This document shows, piece after piece, positions 1 to 7,202 of a stretch of 15,586 nt of DNA. Numbering within the stretch: the stretch's first letter is position 1; each line of letters opens with the position of its first letter. The notes beneath the pieces were generated by a model that was not told the DNA's origin, made no database searches, and worked only from the letters and a program-made list of their open reading frames with translations. The position numbers were made by a program, and so were the translations under genes. Source of the DNA: Verrucomicrobiaceae bacterium UBA7681. Its GTDB lineage: Bacteria > Verrucomicrobiota > Verrucomicrobiia > Verrucomicrobiales > Verrucomicrobiaceae. Location of the stretch: the NCBI GenBank assembly GCA_002482965.1, contig DLGZ01000066.1, forward strand, positions 11,030 through 26,615, in the 5' to 3' direction.

Positions 1-49
1 CCTCGTTTTTGCATTTCACCTCCACTGAGCCCGCATCTCCGCGCGCTCC

Positions 50-421
50 ATGCATCTCGAATTCTCTGCCCACATCCCACACGTAGAACTCCAGCTCCAC
101 ATTCCCATCCCCCTGCAGATACGCGCAGACCTTCTCCAGTTTTACATCGATGCCTTTCAGCCTCCTTACAGCGCACTGATCTGGGACTCCTTCACCGACT
201 GTCTCAGCGATCTCTCCTGGCTCAGCATCAAAAGCATCGTCATCACCCACTCAGCCATCCCCGCACTCATCACCACTTTGGAGCAGGCACACTACCTCGA
301 CGGTCTCAATGAAGTCGTGCAGAGGCACGCACACTGTGGCATGCATCAGTTCCGCTTCTGCTTCCCACCCGAGACCCGCGCAGGAGTGACCGCGCTCATC
401 GACTCCTGCCATTCTCGCTAA
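50..421 (+). CDS. Barstar-family (barnase-inhibitor-like) protein
   Basis: This 123-residue protein carries a barstar-like core: the stretch around residues 44-58 (IWDSFTDCLSDLSWL) matches the family pattern of an aromatic/Asp-rich helix followed by 'D-L-x-W-L'. Barstar proteins are small cytoplasmic proteins that bind and block barnase-type ribonucleases. Family members without a nearby nuclease are common and their targets are unknown. The reading frame is closed by a TGA at 26-28, so the ATG at 50 is the first possible ATG and the gene appears complete. No barnase-like gene is visible, although DNA to the left is missing. A probable lipoprotein gene starts 25 bases downstream on the same strand, so the two may be co-transcribed. 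Family assignment is by motif only. Confidence 0.75.
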   Translation: MHLEFSAHIPHVELQLHIPIPLQIRADLLQFYIDAFQPPYSALIWDSFTDCLSDLSWLSIKSIVITHSAIPALITTLEQAHYLDGLNEVVQRHAHCGMHQFRFCFPPETRAGVTALIDSCHSR

Positions 422-446
422 ATCAATCCCGCCTCCTCTCCACCGC

Positions 447-1016
447 ATGACCTCTACCGCACCGCACTCGAGTCGCATCACATGGCATCTCGCGCCCGCC
501 CTGCGCCTGCTGGCCTTCGTGACCGGCCTGCTGCTCATCTCCTGCGGCCCCTCATCCAAAAACGCAGACGCGCAGGACTTCATCCATCTGCCCGCCCCGC
601 ATCATCGCGCCCTCGCAGAGAATCCCCGCCGCATCCTCCTTGGCATGCGCTCCGTCGGCGAAGACTGGGTCTGCTTCCGCAGCACAGCCATCGCCGGAGA
701 CGAGTGGATCATCGACCGCGGCCACGACAAAGCCTCCGTCAAGCGCGTGCGCCGTGACGAAGCCGGAAAGCCCACCACCGAGACCGATGTTTATCTCAGC
801 AGCCACCGCTACACCGATGCTGAAGGCAATGAAGGAGACGAAGAACTCCGCGTCACCTGTGACTGGACCACCGGCACCCTCGACCTCGCCTACCTCGGCA
901 GCGACCCCGCCGTGAAAAAATCCATCGCCAATCTCCCGCCCTTCGCCCCGCCGCATCGTCAGCAGTACGTGGACCTTGTCGCCGAGATCGATAAAAACTG
1001 GGCACACATGAAATAA
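447..1016 (+). CDS. Probable secreted lipoprotein of unknown function
   Basis: This 189-residue protein starts with a basic N-terminus, a hydrophobic segment at about residues 18-32, and a lipobox-like Leu-Ile-Ser-Cys with the candidate lipidated cysteine at residue 33. It is therefore probably exported and anchored as a lipoprotein. The mature part is hydrophilic and rich in Asp, Glu and Arg (for example the GDEWIIDRGHD and DAEGNEGDEELRV segments) and ends in a helix-like stretch. I recognise no family. It lies 25 bases after the barstar-like gene on the same strand. The N-terminal region before the hydrophobic core is slightly long for a signal peptide, but no later in-frame ATG gives a better start. 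Confidence 0.75.
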   Translation: MTSTAPHSSRITWHLAPALRLLAFVTGLLLISCGPSSKNADAQDFIHLPAPHHRALAENPRRILLGMRSVGEDWVCFRSTAIAGDEWIIDRGHDKASVKRVRRDEAGKPTTETDVYLSSHRYTDAEGNEGDEELRVTCDWTTGTLDLAYLGSDPAVKKSIANLPPFAPPHRQQYVDLVAEIDKNWAHMK

Positions 1017-1126
1017 GCCAGCCAGCGTGGCATGCAGACAACTCACTCGAGTTCTTCCATGCTAAGAGGCACGGTCGTTCATTTTCCCAATCAAGCGCGA
1101 GACCATGCAGTTCGCCCACGCCGTTT

Positions 1127-1420
1127 TCACTTTCCTTCGATAAACACAAATCCGCTCAGCGGACGCGTACACTCCGGCCATTCGGAAACCTCAGCGCTCT
1201 CATCTATCAAAAGCGTCGGCACGTTATCCGGCGGATTCCTCACCATCTTTCTGTCCTTGAGCAGATCATTCACCAGCTTCATCGCCAGGCCCTCAGCCTC
1301 CGCCACAGTTTCAGCCTCGGGATACGCATGGATGTAAAACTCCCTCCGGCTCGCGAATTTGTCCTCAAGATCCTGAATCAGGAAGTTTTGACCATGAACG
1401 ATGACAGCAAATTTTTTCAT
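1127..1420 (-). CDS. Small conserved-looking protein of unknown function
   Basis: This 97-residue protein begins MKKFAVIVHGQNFLI and has alternating beta-like and helix-like segments: a helix around residues 36-55 (ETVAEAEGLAMKLVNDLL) and a C-terminal segment ending in SGFVFIEGK. There is no signal peptide, membrane segment or recognisable catalytic motif. The start at the ATG complement at 1418-1420 fits the typical 'MKKFAV' opening strand. No clear ribosome-binding site precedes it. The nearest minus-strand neighbour is the RcnA-like gene upstream, whose stop lies about 100 bases away, so co-transcription is possible but not shown. Base composition is somewhat less GC-rich than its neighbours. 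I do not recognise the family. Confidence 0.6.
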   Translation of the reverse strand: MKKFAVIVHGQNFLIQDLEDKFASRREFYIHAYPEAETVAEAEGLAMKLVNDLLKDRKMVRNPPDNVPTLLIDESAEVSEWPECTRPLSGFVFIEGK

Positions 1421-1524
1421 GAAGAGATCAGCACATACAAAGCGTAGCAGGCAGGGTGGCGCATAGCCACAACTAGTTCAAGGCCGCTTGCAGGCTTCTT
1501 GGACAAGCACGATTTTGCCCCACC

Positions 1525-2802
1525 TCAATGCGCATGCCCATGCACCAGCCCCTGCCATCCCGCCCAGGCCATGTAGCCTGCCAGCACCGTCAGCAGCACG
1601 CATGACACATACGGCGCCTTGCGCATCCAGTCGCCAAAGCCGCTGAAGCGTTTCTCCGCACGCTGCACGCTCCATGCCGCCGCAGCGCCCACCGTCACCA
1701 TCGTCAGCGCCAGTCCAAAGCTGAACGCCCCCACGATCGCAAACCCCAGCGCCACCTTTTTCAGCTGCAGGCACACCAGCAAAATCGTAAACGCCGCAGG
1801 GCAGGGCATCAGCCCGCCCGTGATCCCAAACGTCACGATTTGAGCCGTCGTCACGTTCTTGCTGCCAAAGCGTTTCGCGATGTCCTCCGCATGCGCACGC
1901 TCATGCGCATCCTGGTACACATCACCCTCCGGTCGTACCTCCTCCGCCATCACCGGCGCGTGGCTGTGCCTTTGCTCATGCCCGTGTGCCGCCTCCGCGA
2001 ACTTCAGCCGGTACGTATGCGCATGGTCAGCATGGCCCAGCGTCAGCGTCGCCATGAATTCATGCGGCTCTGGCAGCATCGCCGTCGCCTCCCAGAAGCC
2101 CGCCCCCGGCTCAAACTTAAACACCTGCGTGCTCCCATCCAGCCGCGCCGTCTCCAGTGAAAGTGAGTTGCCCTTCGGCAGCGGCACCGCAGTACCACTC
2201 GCCGTGCAGGGATGAATCCGAAAGCGCGGCGGCACCCCGTCCTCATGCACCGCGATCTCTAGCCACCCGTGCCCAGTGTCCAGCAGCATCCCCCCATGCA
2301 CCCCATGCGTGCGCTTACCAGCCGCCCGCACACTCCGCACCTTCAGTCTCACCGGCATCACCACCTCATGCTCAAACGCGTGCGCATCATCCGCAGCAGG
2401 CTCATGTAAATGTTCACCACCATGCCCATGCCCATGTGAATGCGCATGCGCCTCAGCCTCCGCCACCTCACGTCGCGTCCTCACAAACATCCACACCGCC
2501 AGCGCCAGGATCAGCACCGCAGAGCCAAGTTGCAGGTACGGCTCCACCGTCTCCGCATTCCACTCCCCGCCGTAGTGCAGTGCCGCCGCCGCCAGCACCC
2601 AGATCAGAAGCGAGTGCGACAGCGCCGCCGAAAGCCCCAGCAGCACCGCCTGCCACACCGTCCCGCGGATCGCGATGATAAACGCCGCCATCATCGTTTT
2701 CGAGTGCCCCGGCTCCAGCCCATGCAGAGCCCCCAGCAAAATCGCCACAGGTACATACAGCCACGCATGGCCGCTGCTCAGGTATTCGGAGAAGGAACTC
2801 AT
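1525..2802 (-). CDS. rcnA: RcnA-type nickel/cobalt efflux permease with a large inserted domain
   Basis: This is a NicO/RcnA-family inner-membrane protein that exports Ni2+ and Co2+. The N-terminal half (residues 1-108) follows E. coli RcnA closely as I recall it: an 'ILLGALHGLEPGHSKTMMAA' segment at about 21-40 with the metal-path histidines, then two to three membrane spans. Residues 297-425 match the C-terminal half: YQDAHERAHA, then GGLMPCPAA and further spans. A His-rich loop (118-133) is expected in the family. The oddity is length: 425 residues against about 270 for E. coli RcnA, because roughly 140 residues (about 148-285) sit between the His-rich loop and the YQDAH motif, ending in a second His-rich patch (HGHEQRHSHA). 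I chose the ATG at 2800-2802 because it gives the family N-terminus; an upstream in-frame ATG at 2949 would add 49 atypical residues. No Shine-Dalgarno or RcnR-type operator was seen. Confidence 0.9.
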   Translation of the reverse strand: MSSFSEYLSSGHAWLYVPVAILLGALHGLEPGHSKTMMAAFIIAIRGTVWQAVLLGLSAALSHSLLIWVLAAAALHYGGEWNAETVEPYLQLGSAVLILALAVWMFVRTRREVAEAEAHAHSHGHGHGGEHLHEPAADDAHAFEHEVVMPVRLKVRSVRAAGKRTHGVHGGMLLDTGHGWLEIAVHEDGVPPRFRIHPCTASGTAVPLPKGNSLSLETARLDGSTQVFKFEPGAGFWEATAMLPEPHEFMATLTLGHADHAHTYRLKFAEAAHGHEQRHSHAPVMAEEVRPEGDVYQDAHERAHAEDIAKRFGSKNVTTAQIVTFGITGGLMPCPAAFTILLVCLQLKKVALGFAIVGAFSFGLALTMVTVGAAAAWSVQRAEKRFSGFGDWMRKAPYVSCVLLTVLAGYMAWAGWQGLVHGHAH

Positions 2803-3317
2803 AGCAGCAACAAAGTAGGAGGGAAGGGGACCACCGCAAGCTGGTGCCACCCCGCCACTCTGCACCCACTTCACCCGCCTGCCGTCCTCTTTCTCACATT
2901 CCCTTTTCGAGATCACCGCCCCTCTGCATCTCCAGTCCCATTCCACCATGTGCTATGTCCAGACATGGATGAACTAAGCATGTTGGAAAGGAAAATGGCA
3001 AATGAGCCAGAGTCCTGACGCGAGGCTCAGTCCATTCCACGATGCTCCGGTCACATCAGCGGCTCTTCATCCTTCATAATTCACCTTGCATTCCGCCACG
3101 TCATTTTAGGCGCACTTTATCGCCGCCCATACCCCTTGCTTATCACCTCCACACCATGCCTGTTGCCCCCATGCAGTGATGGGACCCGCCCGCGCATGAA
3201 ATCCGCGCAGGCCTGGCTGGAGATCTGCCGCCCCCTCTCACCGCGAGGCCCCAAACCCTCGTGCCCCGCTCTTTCACAACCCCACCGCCCCCAGACACGA
3301 CCGCCCCCAACCAGAAC
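2803..3317. other. Divergent intergenic region, no gene identified
   Basis: This stretch separates the minus-strand rcnA-like gene from the plus-strand zinc-ribbon gene, so it should hold two divergent promoters. I could not assign convincing -35/-10 boxes or a metal-regulator operator. Open frames crossing it are low-complexity readings of C-rich DNA without family features. Confidence 0.4.
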
Positions 3318-3902
3318 ATGACCACCACCGACACCCTCCTTGCAGACCTCGCCCAGCTCAGCGACATCGACCTCACCAAACGCCGCCTCGAGCCCAAGAG
3401 CGCACGCTGCATCGAGCTCAATCTGGAGGCCACCGGCGTCCGCACCCGCATCCCCGCCTCCGTCCTGCTTCATTACGACACTCGCATCTCCCGTGGCAAA
3501 CGCGGCGCCGCACGCATGCGCAACAACACCTGCGGCGGCTGCAATCTCGCCCTCCCCAGCGGGCAGCTTGCCGACATGCGCCATGAAGACGCCGCCCTCG
3601 TCCTCTGCTGCAACTGCAGCATCTACCTCCTCCCCGCACTCCTGCTGCCCGACGCTGAAGCCGTCCCTGAGGCCGCCCCCGCGCCCAAGAAAGTCGCCGT
3701 GAAAAAGCCACGCAAGGTCAAAGCCAAAGTCGTCGAACCCGAAGCTGTGGAAGCCGAAGCCAAAGCCGAGGAAGAAGTCGATGCGCAGACCGAGACTCCC
3801 GCACAGGCAGACGAAGAAGCCGTGGCCGAAGCCGAGACCGAAGCCGAGACATCCCCTCTGGCAGAAGTCATCACCGAGCCCGAAACGTCCCCACAGGAAT
3901 AG
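3318..3902 (+). CDS. C4-type zinc-ribbon protein (zf-RING_7-like) with acidic tail
   Basis: Residues 43-105 match the C-terminal module of the Rv2229c/HP0958-type C4 zinc-ribbon family (PF02591): 'IPASVLLHYDTRI', a basic 'RGKRGAARMRNN' linker, then Cys72-x2-Cys75 and Cys97-x2-Cys100 as the zinc ligands. Proteins of this family usually have a coiled coil of over 100 residues before the ribbon. Here only about 42 residues precede it, so the coil is shortened. After residue 115 the chain becomes a low-complexity tail, first basic (KKVAVKKPRKVKAK) and then rich in Ala and Glu, which looks disordered. Function is uncertain; characterised relatives act as scaffolding or nucleic-acid-associated proteins. 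I chose the ATG at 3318 over an in-frame ATG at 3261, which would add a Pro/Thr-rich leader. A strong terminator follows. Confidence 0.75.
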   Translation: MTTTDTLLADLAQLSDIDLTKRRLEPKSARCIELNLEATGVRTRIPASVLLHYDTRISRGKRGAARMRNNTCGGCNLALPSGQLADMRHEDAALVLCCNCSIYLLPALLLPDAEAVPEAAPAPKKVAVKKPRKVKAKVVEPEAVEAEAKAEEEVDAQTETPAQADEEAVAEAETEAETSPLAEVITEPETSPQE

Positions 3903-3932
3903 GCGCGAGCCCCTGACCGATCAAGATAGTAG

Positions 3933-3974
3933 AAAATACCAGCCCATGGATTCTTCCGTGGCTGGTATTTTTTG
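3933..3974 (+). terminator. Intrinsic terminator
   Basis: A perfect 12-bp inverted repeat (3933-3944 and 3960-3971, core ACCAGCC/GGCTGGT) with a 15-nt loop is followed by a run of six T (3968-3973). It lies 30 bases after the zinc-ribbon stop and ends that transcript. The opposite strand also shows a short T-rich tail, so it may act in both directions, although no convergent gene is adjacent. Confidence 0.85.
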
Positions 3975-4225
3975 TCATCAGTTCGTAGCCTGTTGAAAAA
4001 CTGCATCTACGCTCTTTCTGGAGTCTTTGAGTGCATCGGGACATTCCTGGCAGGAGAAGGATCATCTTGATCCCTCCACGCCCCCCTCGGCTAGAAAACT
4101 TTTTTCCAAAAACGCGTCCTCCCTGTCCTCCCCGGCCCGGTTTGTTTGTCGTGTCTTTGAACGGAACGCTGTCAGCGCCCGTGAAAAACAAACTCACTCG
4201 AACCCAAACACCCCACCCCAAGGAC
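3975..4225. promoter_or_regulatory. Presumed promoter region of the ECF42/DGPF/DUF899 operon
   Basis: This lies between the terminator and the first operon gene and should carry the operon promoter. A TGTCGT word at 4147-4152 resembles the TGTCGA-type -35 element that I recall for ECF42 sigma factors, but I see no matching -10 (CGA-type) at the right spacing. The promoter is therefore unassigned. The ribosome-binding site AAGGAC sits directly before the ATG at 4226. Confidence 0.3.
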
Positions 4226-4993
4226 ATGAAAACGAAACACACCACCGCCTCACACGCCGAATGGCTCGCCGCACGCAAAGCACTCCTCACCGAAGAAAAG
4301 CAGCTCACCCGCCAGATGGACGCCCTCAGCGCGAAGCGCCGCGCTCTCCCCTGGGTCAAGCTCAGCAAAGACTACCAGTTTGAAGCCCCCTGCGGCCGCG
4401 TCTCCCTCGCCGATCTCTTCGCCGGAAAAAGCCAGCTCGTCATCCAGCACTTCATGCTCGGGCCCGACTGGAAGGTTGGCTGCAAAAGCTGCTCCTACAT
4501 GGCCGACCACACCGACGGCATGCTGCCCCACCTCGCCGCACGGGACACCACCATGCTCGCCGTCTCCCGCGCACCCCTCGTCGAAATTCAGGACTTCAAG
4601 CAGCGCATGGGCTGGCACTTCGGCTGGGTCTCCTCCCACGGCAGCGAGTTCAATCAAGACTTCCATGTCTCCTTCACCGAAGACGAAGTCGCCAGCGGCC
4701 AGGTCGACTACAATTTCACCCAGCGCTCCTTCGGCAGCACCGAGGCCCCCGGCATCAGCGTCTTCATCAAGGACGAAGATGGCACCATCTACCACACCTA
4801 CTCAGTTTATGGCCGTGGCGTCGAGCTCATGATGGGCACCTACAGCATCCTCGATCTCACCCCCAAAGGCCGCGACGAAGACGGCCTTGAGTACACAATG
4901 GCCTGGGTCCGCCACCACGACAGCTACGAAGCCGAAACCAGCACCGCCCAATGCAGCTGCCAGCCCAAAGAGGAGGCGCTCGTCGCAGCATGA
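4226..4993 (+). CDS. DUF899-family thioredoxin-like protein
   Basis: This 255-residue protein matches the DUF899 family along its whole length: an N-terminal 'HAEWLAARKALLTEEKQLTRQMDAL' helix region (about 10-34), 'LPWVKLSKDYQF' (41-52), 'LADLFAGKSQLVIQHFMLGPDW' (61-82), and a Cys86-Lys-Ser-Cys89 pair at the position of a thioredoxin-type CxxC. The 'MGWHFGWVSSHGSEFNQDF' block (128-146) follows. DUF899 proteins have a thioredoxin-like fold; their substrate is not established to my knowledge. A second close cysteine pair (Cys243, Cys245) lies near the C-terminus. The ATG at 4226 is preceded by AAGGAC and begins the family alignment; an upstream frame extension to 4031 is Pro/Arg-rich and unlikely. 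Its stop overlaps the next gene's start as ATGA, making it the first gene of a four-gene coupled operon. Confidence 0.92.
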   Translation: MKTKHTTASHAEWLAARKALLTEEKQLTRQMDALSAKRRALPWVKLSKDYQFEAPCGRVSLADLFAGKSQLVIQHFMLGPDWKVGCKSCSYMADHTDGMLPHLAARDTTMLAVSRAPLVEIQDFKQRMGWHFGWVSSHGSEFNQDFHVSFTEDEVASGQVDYNFTQRSFGSTEAPGISVFIKDEDGTIYHTYSVYGRGVELMMGTYSILDLTPKGRDEDGLEYTMAWVRHHDSYEAETSTAQCSCQPKEEALVAA

Positions 4994-5316
4994 ACACCTC
5001 CCCCTGCTGCCACCGGCCGCCGTCCGCTCCCGGCGGCGTGCCCCGGCGCAGCAGCCCGCTGCGCCGTCTCTGGGAGATGGCCGGCCTGCTGCTGCCCGGC
5101 ACGCTGCTCGCTCTCATGCCCAAGTGCCCCATGTGCCTCGCCGCCTATGTCGCCCTCGGCACCGGCTGCACCCTCTCCTACACCTCCGCGCATCTCCTCA
5201 TGCGCACACTCACCGCCCTCTGCATCTGCACGCTGGCATTCTGCCTGGTGCGACGCATCATCAAACACCTTCGCCACAGACATACCCTGCTGCCAAACCC
5301 TCGCACCATCCCATGA
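4990..5316 (+). CDS. Small Cys-rich membrane protein with CPMC motif
   Basis: This 108-residue protein has a basic N-terminus (RRSSPLRRLWE), a hydrophobic segment at about 31-58 broken by 'MPKCPMC' (Cys46, Cys49), and a second membrane span at about 68-88, ending in a basic tail (RRIIKHLRHRH). Further cysteines occur at 6, 7, 60, 78, 80 and 85. It is probably an inner-membrane protein whose CPxC pair could bind a metal or exchange disulfides; this is inference from the motif, and I do not know a named family. The start ATG (4990) overlaps the DUF899 stop as ATGA, and its own stop overlaps the next start the same way, so its translation is coupled to both neighbours. That setting strongly suggests a shared task with the DUF899 and DGPF proteins. 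Confidence 0.85.
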   Translation: MNTSPCCHRPPSAPGGVPRRSSPLRRLWEMAGLLLPGTLLALMPKCPMCLAAYVALGTGCTLSYTSAHLLMRTLTALCICTLAFCLVRRIIKHLRHRHTLLPNPRTIP

Positions 5317-5702
5317 AAACCGAAGCCACCAATCAATACATGTTTCTCGTCCGCGGCCCCTGTCAGGACGCACACTCGCCCGGCGACGGGCGATCACCCG
5401 AAGAAATGCAGGTCCACATGACCGAAGTCTTCGCCTGGATCGACAAGCTCACCCAGCAGGGCATCTTCTCCGCCGCGCAGCCTCTGACCCATGAAAGCAA
5501 AGTCGTCTCCCGCGACACCAGCGTCACCGTCACCGACGGCGTCTACGCCGAGTCCAAGGAAGCCGTCGGCGGCTTCTTCATCGTCAACGTCGCCACCATG
5601 GACGAAGCCGTCAAAATCGCCTCCGAGAGCCCCATGCTCAAAAACGGTGGCCGCTTAGAAGTGCGCCAGATCGCCGAATTGAAGTCCTGTACGGGTGCAT
5701 GA
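5313..5702 (+). CDS. YCII/DGPF-family protein
   Basis: This 129-residue protein fits the YCII-related (DGPF) family: an opening strand 'NQYMFLVRG', a helical middle (EEMQVHMTEVFAWIDKL), the signature segment at 75-83 (DGVYAESKE) and a following 'GGFFIVNVATMDEAVKIA' strand-helix. The canonical family signature is DGPF-A-E-[ST]-K-E; here Pro-Phe is replaced by Val-Tyr. DGPF proteins are ferredoxin-like-fold dimers that are repeatedly encoded next to ECF42 sigma factors; their biochemical role is not settled. A single cysteine lies near the C-terminus (Cys126). ATGA overlaps on both sides couple it to the CPMC membrane protein before it and the sigma factor after it. Confidence 0.93.
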   Translation: MKTEATNQYMFLVRGPCQDAHSPGDGRSPEEMQVHMTEVFAWIDKLTQQGIFSAAQPLTHESKVVSRDTSVTVTDGVYAESKEAVGGFFIVNVATMDEAVKIASESPMLKNGGRLEVRQIAELKSCTGA

Positions 5703-6973
5703 GCCAGCACGCCGCCAGCGCCGGTGAGGTGGCCGGTCACCTCTTTCGCCATGAAGGCGCCAAGGTGGTCGCCACCCTCACCGCGCATCTCGGCACCCAT
5801 CGCCTCCAGCTTGCCGAAGACATGGTGCAGGAGGCCCTCCTCCGCGCCCTCCAGGTCTGGTCCTACCGTGGCGTCCCGGAAAATCCCGCCGCATGGCTCA
5901 CGCAAGTCGCCAAAAATCTCGCCCTCAATGCCCTGCAGCGTGAGCAACGCTGGAACGACAAGCAGGACGGCATCGCCGCAGAGCACGCCCGCTGGCTCTC
6001 AGCCCCCACGGACACCATGACCCACGAGACCTTTGCGGACGACACCCTGCGCCTCATGTTCGTCTGCTTCCATCCCGACCTCTCCACCGACGCGCAGACC
6101 GCCCTCGCCCTCCGCACCCTCTGCGGCTTCAGCCCCGCCGAGATCGCCGCCGCCTTCCTCAGCAGCGAAGCCGCCATCGAAAAGCGCCTCGTCCGCGCCC
6201 GCCAGCGCGTCCGCGAGCTCGCGCTCCCCTTCGTCGTCCCAGATCCGCACGAGCTCACCCCACGCCTCAGCGGCGTCCTCCACACCCTCTACCTCCTCTT
6301 CAACGAAGGCTACAAAGCCTCCAGCGGCGACCGCCTCGTGCGCGAAGACCTCTGTCACGAAGCCATCCGCCTCGTCACCCAGCTCACCCGGCACACCGCC
6401 ACGCAGGAGCCCCACGCCTTCGCCCTCCTCGCCCTCATGCAGCTCAATGCCGCACGCCTCAAATCCCGCACCGACGACGCCGGCCATCTCCTCCGCCTCC
6501 ATGAGCAGGACCGCAGCGAATGGGACCAATCCCTCATCCGCCAGGGCATCGACTGCCTCCACCACGCCGCGCAAGGCGGCACCCTCAGCGTCTACCACAT
6601 CGAGGCCAGCATCGCCGCCGTGCACTGCCTCGCCCCAGACCCCGCCGCCACCGACTGGCCCCGCATCCTCCATCTCTACGATCAGCTCCTCACCCTCACA
6701 AATTCACCCATCACCGCGATGAACCGCGCCGTCGCCGTCGCCCGCGTCCACGGCCCCCAGGCCGGGCTCGATGCCCTCGCCGCCATCCCCCATCGCGCCG
6801 TCCTTGAGATTTCCCATCTCTACCACGCCATGCGCGGCACCTTCGCCGCAGAGCTCGGCCACACCCCCGCCGCCCTCGCCCACTTCCGCCACGCCCAAAC
6901 CCTCGCCCCCCTCCCCGCCGAACGCACCTTCATCACCCGTCGCATCGAAGAATGCAGACGGGCAGGGGAGTGA
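5699..6973 (+). CDS. ECF42-type RNA polymerase sigma factor with C-terminal extension
   Basis: This 424-residue protein begins with sigma region 2 (about 18-85, including 'AEDMVQEALLRALQVW' and 'PENPAAWLTQVAKNLALNAL') and sigma region 4 (about 113-173, with 'LCGFSPAEIAAAFLSSEAAIEKRLVRARQRV'). It then has a helical-repeat extension of about 240 residues starting with the hallmark 'LYLLFNEGYKAS' (197-208) and containing 'YHIEASIAAVHCLA' and 'PITAMNRAVAVARVHG'. Normal ECF sigma factors stop after region 4; this long architecture is typical of the ECF42 group, which is associated with DGPF proteins and lacks a classic anti-sigma factor. The extension is thought to regulate activity. Its start overlaps the DGPF stop as ATGA. 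It probably directs transcription of this operon and perhaps others. No anti-sigma gene is adjacent and no terminator is obvious downstream. Confidence 0.95.
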   Translation: MSQHAASAGEVAGHLFRHEGAKVVATLTAHLGTHRLQLAEDMVQEALLRALQVWSYRGVPENPAAWLTQVAKNLALNALQREQRWNDKQDGIAAEHARWLSAPTDTMTHETFADDTLRLMFVCFHPDLSTDAQTALALRTLCGFSPAEIAAAFLSSEAAIEKRLVRARQRVRELALPFVVPDPHELTPRLSGVLHTLYLLFNEGYKASSGDRLVREDLCHEAIRLVTQLTRHTATQEPHAFALLALMQLNAARLKSRTDDAGHLLRLHEQDRSEWDQSLIRQGIDCLHHAAQGGTLSVYHIEASIAAVHCLAPDPAATDWPRILHLYDQLLTLTNSPITAMNRAVAVARVHGPQAGLDALAAIPHRAVLEISHLYHAMRGTFAAELGHTPAALAHFRHAQTLAPLPAERTFITRRIEECRRAGE

Positions 6974-7137
6974 CTGCGCCAGCCCACTAGAAGCTCAATG
7001 ATCTCATCGCGCGACAAGGTTGCAGATCAGCGGGACACGCTCTCTACGCGCAGGATCAACACTTCAAAAATCAACAATCCTTGTTCATCAATCCTCAATC
7101 GCGCCAAGCCAAGGCCCCCTGAAGCAGATGAGATAGA

Positions 7138-7154
7138 CGATTGTCGGACAATCG
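7138..7154. repeat. Perfect palindrome, possible operator
   Basis: CGATTGTC and GACAATCG flank a single central G. The related word gattgtcga recurs at 7162-7170. The symmetry and size would suit a dimeric regulator, but nothing else supports a binding site, and it lies over 400 bases before the next gene. Confidence 0.35.
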
Positions 7155-7202
7155 AAGCCTTGATTGTCGAAGTTTCAAAGCGCCGGTGCCTTTGCGCGAT
7201 AA

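Noticed and set aside
2803..2949. Longer N-terminus for the RcnA-like protein
   Set aside because: The extra 49 residues are not membrane-like or family-like; the ATG at 2802 gives the RcnA N-terminus directly.
4147..4175. ECF42-type promoter before the operon
   Set aside because: A TGTCGT word is present, but no convincing -10 element lies at the expected distance, so it is not called as a promoter.
4031..4225. Upstream extension of the DUF899 gene to an ATG at 4031
   Set aside because: The added residues are Pro/Arg-rich and outside the family; the ATG at 4226 has a Shine-Dalgarno-like AAGGAC and starts the family match.
5999..6673. Minus-strand frame of 224 residues opposite the sigma factor
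   Set aside because: It is Glu/Gly/Ala/Val-rich low-complexity text typical of the antisense of C-rich codons; the plus-strand gene is certain.
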